Part shown: piece after piece, positions 22,854-32,634 of the stretch
Layout: each line of letters begins with the position of its first letter
Numbering within the stretch: position 1 is the first letter of the stretch
DNA from: Celeribacter sp. PS-C1
GTDB taxonomy: Bacteria; Pseudomonadota; Alphaproteobacteria; Rhodobacterales; Rhodobacteraceae
DNA length: 64,000 nucleotides
NCBI RefSeq assembly: GCF_019429625.1
Contig: NZ_JAHXRW010000007.1
Location: 124,001-188,000 of the forward strand
Reading direction: 5' to 3'
Notes under the pieces: model-generated
Seen by the model: the letters and a program-made list of their open reading frames with translations, nothing else
Databases searched by the model: none
What the model was told of the DNA's origin: nothing
Made by a program: the position numbers and the translations under genes

Positions 22854-23273
22854 ATGTCAGACTCCCGCTCCGCCCTGCCCCCGAAATTCGAGATCAGCCA
22901 TGACGAGATGGACCGCGTTCTGAACCGGTTCTACGCCCGCGTGCGCCAGCACCCCGAACTCGCCCCGGTGTTTGGCGCCCATGTCGAGGATTGGCCCGCG
23001 CATGAGGAGAAAATCGGCCGCTTCTGGCGCAACGCGATCCTGCACGAACGGCAATATGACGGATTCCCGCAGCGCGTCCACCTGATGGCGCCGGAGGTGA
23101 AAGAGCATCATTTCGCCATGTGGCTTGATCTGTTTGACGAGACACTCACCGCAGAGCTGGACCCAGAGACGGCCGCGAAATGGTCGGAGATGGCACACCG
23201 CATCGGACGGGCTTTTCGCATGGGGATCATGCAGCGCGACCAACCAAAAGACGCGCCGCCGAAGCTGTTCTAA
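22854..23273 (+). CDS. Group III truncated haemoglobin
   Basis: 139 residues. The N-terminal ISHDEMDRVLNRFYARVRQH, VFGAHVEDWPAHEEKIGRFW and VHLMAPEVKEHHFAMWLDLF patterns are those of group III truncated haemoglobins; the proximal His is expected in the KEHHFAMW helix. These haem proteins bind O2 or NO, or scavenge peroxide; the role here is unknown. I chose the ATG at 22854 because the upstream open frame is non-conserved. Confidence 0.9.
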   Translation: MSDSRSALPPKFEISHDEMDRVLNRFYARVRQHPELAPVFGAHVEDWPAHEEKIGRFWRNAILHERQYDGFPQRVHLMAPEVKEHHFAMWLDLFDETLTAELDPETAAKWSEMAHRIGRAFRMGIMQRDQPKDAPPKLF

Positions 23274-23278
23274 TCGGT

Positions 23279-24295
23279 TTAGTCACCGCCCCTGTCAAAC
23301 AGTCCGGTCAAAGCCCGCTTCACCGTGCCCGAGACAGACGGTTTCTTGGCCTTCATGAACGGCAGCGGGCGGCAGACCTCTATGGCGGCCACGCCCACAC
23401 GCGCGGTCAGGGCGCCGTTGACGACCCCCTCACCAAAGCGGCGCGAGACTTTAGCCATCACGCCGCCCCCGGCCATGGTGCCGATCAAGTCATCGCCCAC
23501 GGCGACGGCGCCGGTTGCAACCAGATGCGTCAAAACGGATTTCGTGACCCGCCAGGACCCAAGCGTCCCCGAGCGCCCGCCGTAAATCTCGGCAATCCGG
23601 CGGATCATCCGCAGGTTCGCGGTGAGGGCCGTGAAGACATCCGCCAAAGCCAACGGAACAAGGGCGGTGACAGTGGCGACCTGACGCGCGGCGGCTTCGA
23701 CTTCGCGGCGGGCACTCGCGTCGAGCGGCACGAGAAGCTCTGTTTCCGCCAACCCCAAAAGACCGTCGGCATCGAAGACTTCGGCCTCGCGTTCGCGAAA
23801 CCGATCCTTGCCCCAGTTCAGCTCCGGGCGATGCGCGTAGACAGACAGAAGCTTATCCGCGACGCCTTTCGCGGCTTTCAGATCGGCGGCCCCCACCGCG
23901 TCCACGGCCGCTTTTTGCAGCGTGTCGATCCGCTTGAGGCGCGCGAAGGCGGAGAGTTCCCTAAGCGCAATCGCGACCAGAACCAAGACAAACGCGCCCG
24001 TGAGACCCATTGCGACATAGCCCAACACGGGATGCGCAGCGATCAGCCCCATAATGGCGTCATAGGTCACAATCGAGACGGTGAAGGCAAAGAGCGCCGC
24101 GAAGAGCCGCCAGAACCAGCGCGCCAAAGCCGAAGGTTTGCGCGCCGCGAGAACCGCGACACGTTCCATCGCCGCAGGCCGCGCGAGCGGGGCCAGATCA
24201 GGGACAGGCGCAGCGGTCGAGGGGGTAACCTTCGCTTCCTCTTCCAACTCGATCAGGATCGGGCCACGTTTTGCACCGGGGTTTTGCTCTGTCAT
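23279..24295 (-). CDS. YcjF-like membrane protein (TIGR01620/DUF697)
   Basis: 338 residues. A proline-rich cytoplasmic N-terminus is followed by two adjacent membrane segments (WRLFAALFAFTVSIVTYDAI and GLTGAFVLVLVAIAL) and a C-terminal DUF697-like domain (ALTARVGVAAIEVCRPLPF). It is coupled to the ycjX-like gene by a 4-bp overlap; this pairing is conserved in proteobacteria and stress-associated in E. coli. Biochemical function unknown. Confidence 0.85.
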   Translation of the reverse strand: MTEQNPGAKRGPILIELEEEAKVTPSTAAPVPDLAPLARPAAMERVAVLAARKPSALARWFWRLFAALFAFTVSIVTYDAIMGLIAAHPVLGYVAMGLTGAFVLVLVAIALRELSAFARLKRIDTLQKAAVDAVGAADLKAAKGVADKLLSVYAHRPELNWGKDRFREREAEVFDADGLLGLAETELLVPLDASARREVEAAARQVATVTALVPLALADVFTALTANLRMIRRIAEIYGGRSGTLGSWRVTKSVLTHLVATGAVAVGDDLIGTMAGGGVMAKVSRRFGEGVVNGALTARVGVAAIEVCRPLPFMKAKKPSVSGTVKRALTGLFDRGGD

Positions 24296-25695
24296 AGCTT
24301 GTCTCCGATCAAAAACTCGGCGGCGCGATCCAACCGAATATGCGGCGGACCTTCGCCGGGGCGCAAGGTGAGCCGCGCGGGGCGGAATTTCATGATTTCA
24401 TACTGCGCATCCAGCCAACGCTCCGCCCCCTTGCGCGCGGGCGACAGGATATGCGCCGGGTCTTCGGGCAATTCGCCCGGATAAAACGCCGCCTGCTTGC
24501 CGCCTTCGGTCATGCCGCGCACCACATCGAGGCTCTGCCCCTGATGGTCCATGGTCTCTTCGACCGTGGCGCGAAGCGCCGCCAAGGACATGGCCTGCGT
24601 CGAAGCGCCTGCAAAATCGGCGCGGTCGCGGGCATCGCGCACCAAGGCCTCCATAATCGCGGTCAAGCGCGGGTGTTGGCTGTGATGGATGTGGTCGGCT
24701 TTGGTCGCAGCAAAGAGAATTTTTTCGACCTTGTGCTGACCGAGCAAGGACATGATCCGCCCCACCCGCCCGGGCCGGAAGGCGGAGAGAATATCGGCCA
24801 TGGTGCGGCGTAGGTCTTCGACGGCTTTTGGCCCCGAATGGATCGCGCCCAGCGCATCGACCAACACGATCTGGCGATCAATGCGGGAGAAATGATCGCG
24901 AAAGAAGGGTTTCACCACCTCTCGCTTATAGGCCTCAAACCGGCGTTCGAATTCGCGGTGCAGCGAGCCGCGCGGGGCATCGCCCGCTGGCAGAGGCGCG
25001 AAGGTCAGAACCGGAGAGCCAGCGAGTTCGCCCGGAAGCAAGAACCGACCCGGCGTGCAATCGGAATAGCCCGCCGCACGGGCGGATTGCAGATAGGCGG
25101 TGAAACTTTGAGCAAGCGCTTTGGCGGTGGGTTCGTCCTGTTTGGCGCTCGGATCGGCGGCGTCCAGAGCCGCAAGGAACGCCTCCCCTTCCGCCCGGTC
25201 GTTCGTAGCTTGCAAAGCCTCGGCGGACCACTCGGCATAGGATTTTTCCATCAGGCCAAGGTCCAAAAGCCATTCGCCGGGATAGTCCACAATGTCGAGA
25301 TGCACCGTTTTCTGCCCCGTCAAACCGCCCAAAAGCCCCGCAGGCCGCACCTTGAACGACAGACGCAGTTCGGACACGGCACGCGTGCTGTCGGGCCAAT
25401 GCGGCTCGGGCGCTGTCAGCGCGGAAAGGTGGCTTTCATAGTCGAACCGCGGCACGGTGTCGTCGGGCTGCGGTTGCAGATAGGCGGCGGTGATGGCGGA
25501 GGACGGTCCGAATTGCGGCATCCGGCCCCGGTCCAGAAGATTGGCCACGAGCGAGGTGATGAACACCGTTTTGCCCGCGCGTGACAGACCCGTAACGCCC
25601 AGCCGGATCACCGGCTCGAACAGTGCCTCATGCACGCCGTCCTGAACGGTTTCGACGCTTCGGACAATCCGGTCTGCAATCGTGTTGAGGATCAA
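24292..25695 (-). CDS. YcjX-like GTP-binding protein (DUF463)
   Basis: About 467 residues. The P-loop [19 protein letters not shown] near the N-terminus and [15 protein letters not shown] (G3-like) define the YcjX family of predicted P-loop GTPases, partner of the downstream ycjF-like gene. The start is uncertain: TTG at 25695 gives the usual short leader before the P-loop and leaves 108 bp for divergent promoters, whereas an ATG at 25803 abuts the truA ATG with no promoter space. I prefer 25695. Confidence 0.85.
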   Translation of the reverse strand: MILNTIADRIVRSVETVQDGVHEALFEPVIRLGVTGLSRAGKTVFITSLVANLLDRGRMPQFGPSSAITAAYLQPQPDDTVPRFDYESHLSALTAPEPHWPDSTRAVSELRLSFKVRPAGLLGGLTGQKTVHLDIVDYPGEWLLDLGLMEKSYAEWSAEALQATNDRAEGEAFLAALDAADPSAKQDEPTAKALAQSFTAYLQSARAAGYSDCTPGRFLLPGELAGSPVLTFAPLPAGDAPRGSLHREFERRFEAYKREVVKPFFRDHFSRIDRQIVLVDALGAIHSGPKAVEDLRRTMADILSAFRPGRVGRIMSLLGQHKVEKILFAATKADHIHHSQHPRLTAIMEALVRDARDRADFAGASTQAMSLAALRATVEETMDHQGQSLDVVRGMTEGGKQAAFYPGELPEDPAHILSPARKGAERWLDAQYEIMKFRPARLTLRPGEGPPHIRLDRAAEFLIGDKL

Positions 25696-25803
25696 ATCTG
25701 CCGCCCCATTTTTGATGTTTACCTGATCAACATAGGCACTCAAAGGCCCGGTTGTAAGGGAGAAAGACTGGACGCGCCTTCCCCGCCGCGTTATGGCCCG
25801 CAT

Positions 25804-26574
25804 ATGCCCAGATACGCCCTTTTGATCGAATATAACGGCGCGCCTTTTGCCGGTTGGCAACGCCAGAAAGAGCACCCCTCCGTCCAGCAGGCGGTAGAGG
25901 AGGCTTTGCGCAAACTCGAACCCAACTGTCCGGGGATCGGGGCCGCCGGGCGCACGGATGCGGGCGTGCACGCCACGGGTCAGGTGGCGCATTGCGATAT
26001 GGCAAAGGATTGGGATCCCTTTCGCCTGTCTGAGGCGTTGAACCACCATTTAAAACCCAACCCGGTGGCGATCCTGAAAGCAGCCCGCGTGGATGACGAC
26101 TGGCACGCACGGTTTTCGGCGCTGGAGCGGCGCTATATGTTTCGGCTGGTGTCGCGCCGCGCGCCTCTGGTGCATGACGCGGGGCTGGCGTGGCGGGTCA
26201 ATCATGAGCTTGACCGCGATGCGATGCAGGCGGGGGCGGATCGCCTGATCGGCCTGCATGATTTCACCACGTTTCGCTCGACCATGTGTCAGGCGGATAG
26301 CCCGATAAAGACGCTGGACGAGGCGCGTGTCGAGGTTGCGGACATCCCCTATGGGCAGGAATTCAGGTTTTATTTCCGCGCGAGGTCCTTCCTGCACAAC
26401 CAAGTGCGCAGCTTTGTCGGCACGCTCGAACGCGTCGGCTCCGGCGCCTGGTCGCCGGAAGATGTGACCGAGGCCTTGGAGGCCAAAGACCGTGCCGCCT
26501 GTGGTCCGGTATGCCCGCCGGAGGGGCTTTATTTGGTGGGCGTTGGCTACCCGGACGATCCTTTCGCAGACTGA
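25804..26574 (+). CDS. truA: tRNA pseudouridine(38-40) synthase
   Basis: 256 residues starting [20 protein letters not shown]. The catalytic Asp52 lies in [12 protein letters not shown], and [18 protein letters not shown] is the conserved RNA-binding segment. It isomerises U38-U40 in tRNA anticodon arms. The ATG at 25804 is fixed by family alignment; open frame upstream belongs to the shadow of the ycjX gene. Confidence 0.97.
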   Translation: MPRYALLIEYNGAPFAGWQRQKEHPSVQQAVEEALRKLEPNCPGIGAAGRTDAGVHATGQVAHCDMAKDWDPFRLSEALNHHLKPNPVAILKAARVDDDWHARFSALERRYMFRLVSRRAPLVHDAGLAWRVNHELDRDAMQAGADRLIGLHDFTTFRSTMCQADSPIKTLDEARVEVADIPYGQEFRFYFRARSFLHNQVRSFVGTLERVGSGAWSPEDVTEALEAKDRAACGPVCPPEGLYLVGVGYPDDPFAD

Positions 26575-26698
26575 TCTCCGGTCAATTCGCATTTTAGCTT
26601 CGCATTTTGCCAAAGTAACCCAAAGCGGCCCGAAGCCCGCCCCAATTCGGCCTGATTCTGCTGTCAGCTGTTGTCCCGACACACTCGGGAGCATCGCT

Positions 26699-26848
26699 AT
26701 GGACCTGTTCAACATCAGCTTTGATCAACTGGCTCTGGCCATCATGACCACCATCGCGATCCGCGAGGTGATGATCGTCATACTTCCCGACAGCATCGCT
26801 GGCCCCGGCGGCTGGCTGATTGATACCAAGCTGGGAGATCACGTCTGA
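26699..26848 (+). CDS. Small hypothetical protein (49 aa)
   Basis: 49 residues with a hydrophobic helix (FDQLALAIMTTIAIREVMIV) and a short polar C-terminus. The ATG at 26699 has a GGGAG ribosome site at good spacing. It could be a membrane-associated small protein; I know no family for it. The main doubt is its size. Confidence 0.4.
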   Translation: MDLFNISFDQLALAIMTTIAIREVMIVILPDSIAGPGGWLIDTKLGDHV

Positions 26849-27072
26849 GCCGCACGGGCCCGATCCGGACACCTTAGAGACTGAGGTGAGTCTCGCCCAT
26901 TTCGGCTCTGAATTGCCCGAAACTGTTTCGATTGCACAAAAATAGGGCAACATGTAAACGCCCTGCGCGCTTTCCCGAATATTTGCACAGGAATGCGCCG
27001 CTTTCCCCGACCCATGCATTGAACCCCTCAAATCTGTCTGCTCTACGAGAAAGAAAAGACAGGGGAAGCCCA

Positions 27073-28821
27073 ATGGCAAAACCATCTTCGCAATTCTCAA
27101 CGCGCCTGCGCGCCCTGATTGAACAGATTTACCCGGATCAGGACAGCAAACGCCTTGCCGACCAGATCATCGACGCCTTTTGGCCCGAAGGGACCAAGCC
27201 GCGTAGCCGCGCTCGCGCTCCGGGCAACAGCCTATGGAATGAGACCGACACTTTGGTCATCACCTACGGCAACTCCTTGGTCGACGGGCAGCACAAGCCT
27301 CTCGATCTGCTGCGCGATTTCCTCAATCGCTATCTCAAGGGCACGGTGCACGGAGTGCACATCCTGCCGTTCTTCCCGTTTACTTCTGACGACGGGTTTG
27401 CGGTGACGGATTACCGGCAGGTGAACAGCCAGCTTGGTGACTGGGCCGACATTCAGCGCATCGGCGGCGAGTTCCGCCTGATGTCCGATCTGGTGTTGAA
27501 CCATGTGTCGTCCATGTCGACCTGGTTCTCCGAATACCGTCAGGGCCATGAACCCTATGACAAGTTCTTTGTCGAAGCCTCGCCGGAGGACGATCTGTCG
27601 ATGGTGACCCGCCCCCGCACCTCGCCTTTGCTGCGCGAAGTAAACACGGTGAACGGGCCAAAGCACGTCTGGTGCACCTTCTCACATGACCAGATCGACG
27701 TAGACTTCAAAAACCCAGAGGTTCTGTTCGAATTCCTGCGCATCATGCGGCTGCATGTCGACAATGGCGTGCGCATCGTCCGCCTCGATGCCGTGGCCTT
27801 TGTCTGGAAGGAGCTGGGCACGACCTGTATCCACCTACCCCAGACCCATGCCATCGTGCGTTTGATGCGACTACTCTGCGACTACGCCGAGGAGCGCGTG
27901 GTTTTGCTCACCGAGACCAACGTGCCCAATGCCGAAAACCTGAGCTATTTCGGCAACCGCAACGAAGCGCATATGATCTACAACTTCTCGCTGCCGCCTC
28001 TGTTGCTGCATGCGCTTCTCTCCGGCACCTCGACCTATCTCAACCAATGGCTGATGCGGATGCCGCCAGCGCAGTTGGGCTGTGCATACCTCAACTTTGC
28101 CGCCTCTCACGACGGCATCGGGGTCCGCGGCGCCGAGGGGCTTTTGGCGCCCGAAGAACTGGGCGAAGTGATCCAATGCGTGCGCGATTTCGGCGGCCTC
28201 GTGTCGATGCGCGCCCTGCCCGACGGCTCGGAGAAACCCTATGAGCTGAACATCACCTATTTCGATGCGCTCAAAGGCACGATTGCCAAGGGCGAGGACG
28301 ATCTTCAGGTGGATCGCTTCCTCTGTTCGCAGAGCATCGTCATGGCGCTCGAAGGTGTGCCAGCGTTCTACATCCACTCGCTTCTGGCGACCCACAACGA
28401 CCACGCGGGTGTCGAGAAGACCGGCGTGAAACGCGCGATCAACCGCCATCGCTGGGACTACCCAGAGCTGCGCGCGTTGTTGGACGATCCGGAAAGCCAG
28501 AACGCAAAGGTGCTGGCCGAGATGAAACGCCGGATCGCCATTCGCATCGATCAAAAGGCATTCCACCCGAACGCGACGCAGTTCACCATGCAGCTGGGCG
28601 AAGAGATGTTCGGCATCTGGCGCCAGTCGCCGGAGCGCGATCAGTCGATCTTTGCGCTGCACAATGTGACGGATCACGACGTCGAGGTGCCGCATATCGC
28701 GATCAACCTGATCGACGGCGAGGCGTGGTACGACCTGTTGACGGGCGAGAAAATCGACCTTTCAAAACCCAACATCAGCTTTGCGCCTTATCAGTGCCGC
28801 TGGATTTCCAACCGTCTCTGA
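27073..28821 (+). CDS. GH13 sugar phosphorylase (sucrose phosphorylase-like)
   Basis: 582 residues, alpha-amylase fold of the GH13_18 phosphorylase group. The nucleophile is Asp239 in VRIVRLDAVAF, the acid/base Glu281 in VLLTETNVPN, and the transition-state pair His346-Asp347 in FAASHDGIGVRG. Family members phosphorolyse sucrose, glucosylglycerate, glucosylglycerol or sucrose-6-phosphate, releasing glucose-1-phosphate. The extra N-terminal 50 residues and marine host make glucosylglycerate or glucosylglycerol (compatible solutes) plausible substrates, but sequence alone does not decide. AGGGGAAG precedes the ATG. Monocistronic with its own terminator. Confidence 0.85.
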   Translation: MAKPSSQFSTRLRALIEQIYPDQDSKRLADQIIDAFWPEGTKPRSRARAPGNSLWNETDTLVITYGNSLVDGQHKPLDLLRDFLNRYLKGTVHGVHILPFFPFTSDDGFAVTDYRQVNSQLGDWADIQRIGGEFRLMSDLVLNHVSSMSTWFSEYRQGHEPYDKFFVEASPEDDLSMVTRPRTSPLLREVNTVNGPKHVWCTFSHDQIDVDFKNPEVLFEFLRIMRLHVDNGVRIVRLDAVAFVWKELGTTCIHLPQTHAIVRLMRLLCDYAEERVVLLTETNVPNAENLSYFGNRNEAHMIYNFSLPPLLLHALLSGTSTYLNQWLMRMPPAQLGCAYLNFAASHDGIGVRGAEGLLAPEELGEVIQCVRDFGGLVSMRALPDGSEKPYELNITYFDALKGTIAKGEDDLQVDRFLCSQSIVMALEGVPAFYIHSLLATHNDHAGVEKTGVKRAINRHRWDYPELRALLDDPESQNAKVLAEMKRRIAIRIDQKAFHPNATQFTMQLGEEMFGIWRQSPERDQSIFALHNVTDHDVEVPHIAINLIDGEAWYDLLTGEKIDLSKPNISFAPYQCRWISNRL

Positions 28822-28845
28822 GGGCTTCAAAGAACTATGAACACA

Positions 28846-28876
28846 GGGCGCCTCCGCAACGAGGCGCCCTTTTTTT
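28846..28876 (+). terminator. Intrinsic terminator after the phosphorylase gene
   Basis: 9-bp perfect GC-rich arms (28846-28854 and 28861-28869), 6-nt loop, seven T residues. It starts 25 bp after the stop codon. Confidence 0.95.
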
Positions 28877-28962
28877 GATGACGCCTCCCCGTTGACCTCC
28901 CCCCGCTGGCGCAGTAGGGGCTGTGCTCCCCCTTCAGCGACGACGTTTAAAGAGATTTTTCG

Positions 28963-29628
28963 ATGCCCGTTTCCCTTGATGCCTTAATCGACCAGTTGAA
29001 AACCGGCGCGACCGCAAGCGAGGTGTATGGGGTTGTAGCGCCCTCGAACCGCAGCCGGGCAACGGTCGAAAAAGTGCTTGATGAAGCGGTCGAGGTTCTG
29101 GCGACCGAGGGGGTGAGCGGGCTGAGTTTTCGAGCGCTGGCGCGGCGTTGCGACATGCGGCTCAGCAATCTGCAATATTACTTTGCTACACAGGACGCGC
29201 TTTTGACGGCAGTGACGCGCCATGCCTCGGCGGCGCGGCTCGAAGAACTGCGCGCGCGGGGCGCCTTGACACTGCCGGACCTGCGCGAACGGTTCCACGC
29301 CTATCTGGATTTCTGCATGGACCGCGCCCGAACGCCGCGCGCGCAGGCGATCGCCTCAGGGCTCAAGGATCTAGCCCAACGTCTTGACGGCCCTGCAAAA
29401 CATTTTGGCGCGGCCTGCCAGTTTCACATTCACATTCTCGAGGAGATGGTGGCGGCGTTCTCTTCCGACCTCCCGGCGCAGACCGTGACACATAAGGCCG
29501 TGATGATCGCCGGTCTCGTCGATACCGTGGGTCCGATGTGCGGGATGGCTTATGCCCCCCCCGAAGGTCTGCGCGAGGCGATCCTGACGCAGGCCTCAGA
29601 CATCGCGGGCGCAACGGCAGGGCTTTAG
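28963..29628 (+). CDS. TetR family transcriptional regulator
   Basis: 221 residues. The helix-turn-helix is LSFRALARRCDMRLSNLQYYFATQDALLTAV (described here in parts: recognition helix around LSNLQYYF), with a ligand-binding C-terminal helical domain. Its stop overlaps the converging SMR transporter gene by 4 bp. TetR proteins often control neighbouring efflux genes, so the SMR gene is an obvious candidate target, though the arrangement is convergent rather than divergent. Confidence 0.88.
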   Translation: MPVSLDALIDQLKTGATASEVYGVVAPSNRSRATVEKVLDEAVEVLATEGVSGLSFRALARRCDMRLSNLQYYFATQDALLTAVTRHASAARLEELRARGALTLPDLRERFHAYLDFCMDRARTPRAQAIASGLKDLAQRLDGPAKHFGAACQFHIHILEEMVAAFSSDLPAQTVTHKAVMIAGLVDTVGPMCGMAYAPPEGLREAILTQASDIAGATAGL

Positions 29629-29939
29629 GCGCTGAGTTTCATCAACCCCATCCCCGCCACAATCAGCGCAGCGGCGGCAACTCGCGCGACGTTGACCGCC
29701 TCGCCATGCAGGATGATCCCCGCAATGAAGGCCCCGATCGCGCCGATTCCGACCCAGATCATGTAGGAGGTGCCCAAGGGCAGGCTTCGCATCGCTACAG
29801 ACAACAGCCCGAACGAAATCACCATGGTGACCACGGTCAAAACGCTCGGCCAGAACACCGTGAAGCCGTTCGAGTATTTCATCGAGGTCGCCCAGACGAC
29901 CTCGAGAAGTCCTGCGATGATGAGCAAAATCCACGCCAT
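29625..29939 (-). CDS. SMR family transporter, Gdx/SugE-like
   Basis: 104 residues and four membrane helices. The essential Glu13 lies in IAGLLEVVWATSMKYSNGFT, and the WATSMKYSNGFT pattern is that of the guanidinium-exporter (Gdx, formerly SugE) branch of small multidrug resistance proteins. It works as an antiparallel dimer exchanging cation for protons. It lies only 21 bp downstream of dmmC on the same strand, so it is probably the last gene of the dmm operon; export of an amine or guanidinium by-product is an inference. Confidence 0.88.
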   Translation of the reverse strand: MAWILLIIAGLLEVVWATSMKYSNGFTVFWPSVLTVVTMVISFGLLSVAMRSLPLGTSYMIWVGIGAIGAFIAGIILHGEAVNVARVAAAALIVAGMGLMKLSA

Positions 29940-29960
29940 TTCGCGCCCTCTTCTGCGTCG

Positions 29961-31004
29961 TTATGCGTCGGGAAAAATCCCCGGCGACGTTGGCGCACCA
30001 TCATCGAATTGCGACAGGTAGTCCACGATGAATTTCTGATTCACCGCAAAGCCTTTGTACTCCGCCAGATCCGGATCAATGTCGCGCAGCACACGGTGAA
30101 GACGGCGACCCCATTTCGGATTGCTCGCGATGTCTTCGAGGTTCATCAAGTAACACCGGATCGGAAACGCCAGCGCATTGGAGCGCGGCAGGCGGAAAAA
30201 TGTCTGCAATTCAACGCGCAGAAACTGTTTCTGGCCGACGTTCTCCGGCGTGATCGTCCGCTTCTCCGGACCCCACTTGTGATAGTTCTCGGGGCTGGTG
30301 TCGAGACGCGGATTGACCGTCATCGTCCAGTTCAACCGGCGATAGTGCTGGCCCTGGCTCACCGCCAGAAGGAATTTCAGCGCCTTGTCGAACACGCCCA
30401 TCTTACGGGCTTTCGGAACCGGGGCGTGCCATTCGAAAAAGTTCATGCCCACGTCGAAATCCAAGGACCAGTCGGCTTGGGACGTGATCATGCCTGCGTC
30501 CATCCAGAGGTTGTTGTCGCGCTCATGCAAGAGGGCAAAGTCACCTTGGGTCTGCCGCGTGATATATTCCATCGGACCGCAGGGCAGCGTGGTCGCGTCG
30601 AGGAAGGTGAATTTCTTTTCGATCCCCAACGGCTTGTTGATCCAGTGCCAATCATTGCCATCGCGATGCAGCGTGAAGAGATCGGGATAATCCTTCGCCT
30701 TCGACACCATGATGAGTTCGAGCAGATCCCAGCCCGCCAACTCCATATGCGGCAGGGACTGACAGCGCAGCGGGTCTTCGGCCAGCGTGATCTCGCGGTC
30801 CTTCATCTCCGCCACGTAATGCTCGTCGACGTCGAACATCTTCTCGAACGGTGTGCCCTTCGGGCCGCCCGGATGCTGTTCAATGTTGACCGAATACATG
30901 TACGTGTCTTGATCGAACGGAAAGGGAAACCGGCGGATCGCCTCGGGGGAGTTGTGATAGGTGTAATCGCCCCGGAAGGTCTCGTCATTGAATTGCATGG
31001 TCAT
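29961..31004 (-). CDS. dmmC: Dimethylamine monooxygenase haem subunit (DUF3445)
   Basis: 347 residues of the DUF3445/haem-dependent oxidative N-demethylase family. Recognisable stretches are LRCQSLPHMELAGWDLLELI, GPMEYITRQTQGDFALLHE and VELQTFFRLPRSNALAF. In this family the alpha subunit binds haem and oxidatively demethylates dimethylamine to methylamine plus formaldehyde, taking electrons from the DmmB reductase. It is the fourth gene of a dmmD-A-B-C array, 12 bp after dmmB. Subunit lettering follows the Ruegeria order as I recall it. Confidence 0.87.
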   Translation of the reverse strand: MTMQFNDETFRGDYTYHNSPEAIRRFPFPFDQDTYMYSVNIEQHPGGPKGTPFEKMFDVDEHYVAEMKDREITLAEDPLRCQSLPHMELAGWDLLELIMVSKAKDYPDLFTLHRDGNDWHWINKPLGIEKKFTFLDATTLPCGPMEYITRQTQGDFALLHERDNNLWMDAGMITSQADWSLDFDVGMNFFEWHAPVPKARKMGVFDKALKFLLAVSQGQHYRRLNWTMTVNPRLDTSPENYHKWGPEKRTITPENVGQKQFLRVELQTFFRLPRSNALAFPIRCYLMNLEDIASNPKWGRRLHRVLRDIDPDLAEYKGFAVNQKFIVDYLSQFDDGAPTSPGIFPDA

Positions 31005-31016
31005 GGGTCTGTCTCC

Positions 31017-31964
31017 TCACAGGTCCAGTTCAAGCCGCGTGCCTTTGAAACGCGACATGCAGGGCATGATGTCTTGTTGTGCGGCGCGCTCGTCGTCCGA
31101 GAGCCAGTGATCGTTGTGCAGGATGCGACCATCACAGGCCGTCACCTTGGTGTGACATCGGCCACAGGCCCCGCCACGGCAGGAATAATCAATCTCCACC
31201 TTGGCGGCTTCCAAAGCCTCCAAGAGGCTCTGATCAGCTTTCACATGCACGGTTTTGCCGGAGGATTTCACCACCACGTCAAAGGGTTCGCCCGGCGGGG
31301 GCGCGGTGAAGGCTTCGGAATGCACGGAGGTTTTGGGCCAGCCCAAACGCGCGGTCTGATCGGCCACCGCCGTGATCAACCCGTCGGGACCGCAGGTGTA
31401 GACATGCGTGCCCAAAGGTTGGCCGTCGAGAATGGAACCCAGGTCCATGCGCGAGCCCTCTTCAGAGATATGCACATGAACATGCGCGGCCTGCGGCAAA
31501 AGCTTGATCCCGGCGGCCTCTTCGCGCGACCGGGCGGCGTAATGCAGCTCGTAGGGTTTCTGCTCCATATCAAGCTGGCGCAGTTGCGACAGGAAGGGCG
31601 TGATGCCGATGCCTCCCGCGATCAGCACATGCTTTTTCGCGCGCAGATCGAGTTGGAACAGGTTTGAGGGGACGGAGACGGTGATCTCATCGCCCTCCGC
31701 GACCTTGGTGTGCATGTAGAGCGAGCCGCCCCGCCCCTTGTCTTCGCGACGCACTGCGATCTCATAGCCGCTGCCGTCATAAGGATCGGAGATCAGCGAA
31801 TAGGAATTGCGGCGGATCATGTCGCCTTCCGGCATTTCCACCGTCAAATGCGCACCGCCGGAGAAGACCGGCAGAGCGGCACCAGTCGGCTCCTCGAAAC
31901 GGAAGCGTTTCACCAAGGGCGAGAGTTGCTCGACTTCAGCGACTTTCAAACACAGCTTTTTCAT
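31017..31964 (-). CDS. dmmB: Dimethylamine monooxygenase reductase subunit
   Basis: 315 residues, phthalate-dioxygenase-reductase type. Order of domains: flavin-binding barrel with RRNSYSLISDPYDGS (residues about 55-70), NAD-binding domain with VLIAGGIGITPFLSQL, and a C-terminal plant-type [2Fe-2S] ferredoxin (YSCRGGACGRCHTKV, last Cys in DIMPCMSR). It passes electrons from NAD(P)H to the haem oxygenase subunit. The ATG at 31964 overlaps the dmmA stop by 4 bp (ATGA); longer upstream open frame is antisense noise. Confidence 0.92.
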   Translation of the reverse strand: MKKLCLKVAEVEQLSPLVKRFRFEEPTGAALPVFSGGAHLTVEMPEGDMIRRNSYSLISDPYDGSGYEIAVRREDKGRGGSLYMHTKVAEGDEITVSVPSNLFQLDLRAKKHVLIAGGIGITPFLSQLRQLDMEQKPYELHYAARSREEAAGIKLLPQAAHVHVHISEEGSRMDLGSILDGQPLGTHVYTCGPDGLITAVADQTARLGWPKTSVHSEAFTAPPPGEPFDVVVKSSGKTVHVKADQSLLEALEAAKVEIDYSCRGGACGRCHTKVTACDGRILHNDHWLSDDERAAQQDIMPCMSRFKGTRLELDL

Positions 31965-32554
31965 GCCTGAATCTCCACGGTTTCGGGCACAACACCCGGG
32001 GTTTCCGCATCGACACAGACACCTTGGAACACGCCCAACCGGCGCGAGAAATGATCGCGCACGAAAAGCGTCAGCCCGCAATGGGCGCAGGTAAACGGAT
32101 CGGTGGTGACTTCCTCGGTGATGCCTTTGCAATGCACACATTGCATCCGCCGCGCGATGGAACCGCGATGTTCCATCTGAATCTCGTCGACCGGCATCCC
32201 TGCCGCAAAAGCCAGAGCGGAGACATGGCCGATCAACCCTTCGGAGCCTGCGAGATAAATCTGCGTGCCCATGCGCGCCGTGTTCAAAAGCTGCGTCACC
32301 AGCGGCGTGGCGGCGTCGAAATCAGGGGCATCGTGGATGGCCACGGGTTTGACATCGCCGAGTGCGGCGGCGCCACAGCCGACCAGCACCACATGGGCGT
32401 GATCCATGACGGAGGCATCAGAGGCGGCCAGATCGGAGAGCGCCTGAGCGCCCGCCTCATCCGCGACCATGATCGTGGGGGCGGCACCTTGCGAGACAAG
32501 CCCGGCGTAGGTCGGCCGGCTGTCGATGGACGGGGAAAATTCAGTCTTGGGCAT
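31961..32554 (-). CDS. dmmA: Dimethylamine monooxygenase subunit DmmA
   Basis: 197 residues. The N-terminal part has a nucleotide-fold-like pattern (VVLVGCGAAALGDV, YLAGSEGLIGHVSALAF). The C-terminus has two CxxC pairs, QCVHCKG and TCAHCG, a zinc-ribbon or rubredoxin-like metal knot. This matches the DmmA family, a required component of the dimethylamine monooxygenase whose exact role is unclear; mediating electron transfer between DmmB and DmmC is plausible. Coupled to dmmB by ATGA overlap, 80 bp after dmmD. Confidence 0.88.
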   Translation of the reverse strand: MPKTEFSPSIDSRPTYAGLVSQGAAPTIMVADEAGAQALSDLAASDASVMDHAHVVLVGCGAAALGDVKPVAIHDAPDFDAATPLVTQLLNTARMGTQIYLAGSEGLIGHVSALAFAAGMPVDEIQMEHRGSIARRMQCVHCKGITEEVTTDPFTCAHCGLTLFVRDHFSRRLGVFQGVCVDAETPGVVPETVEIQA

Positions 32555-32634
32555 TACGGGTCCTGTTGGTCTCAGGAGGCGGGCACGGGATTGCGCCCGC
32601 CTCGTAAGTCTTTGTGCTGATTTATATTTGGGGC

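Noticed and set aside
29538..31667. 709-codon open frame antisense to the SMR and dmmC-dmmB genes
   Set aside because: The opposite strand carries three recognisable genes; no domain on this strand.
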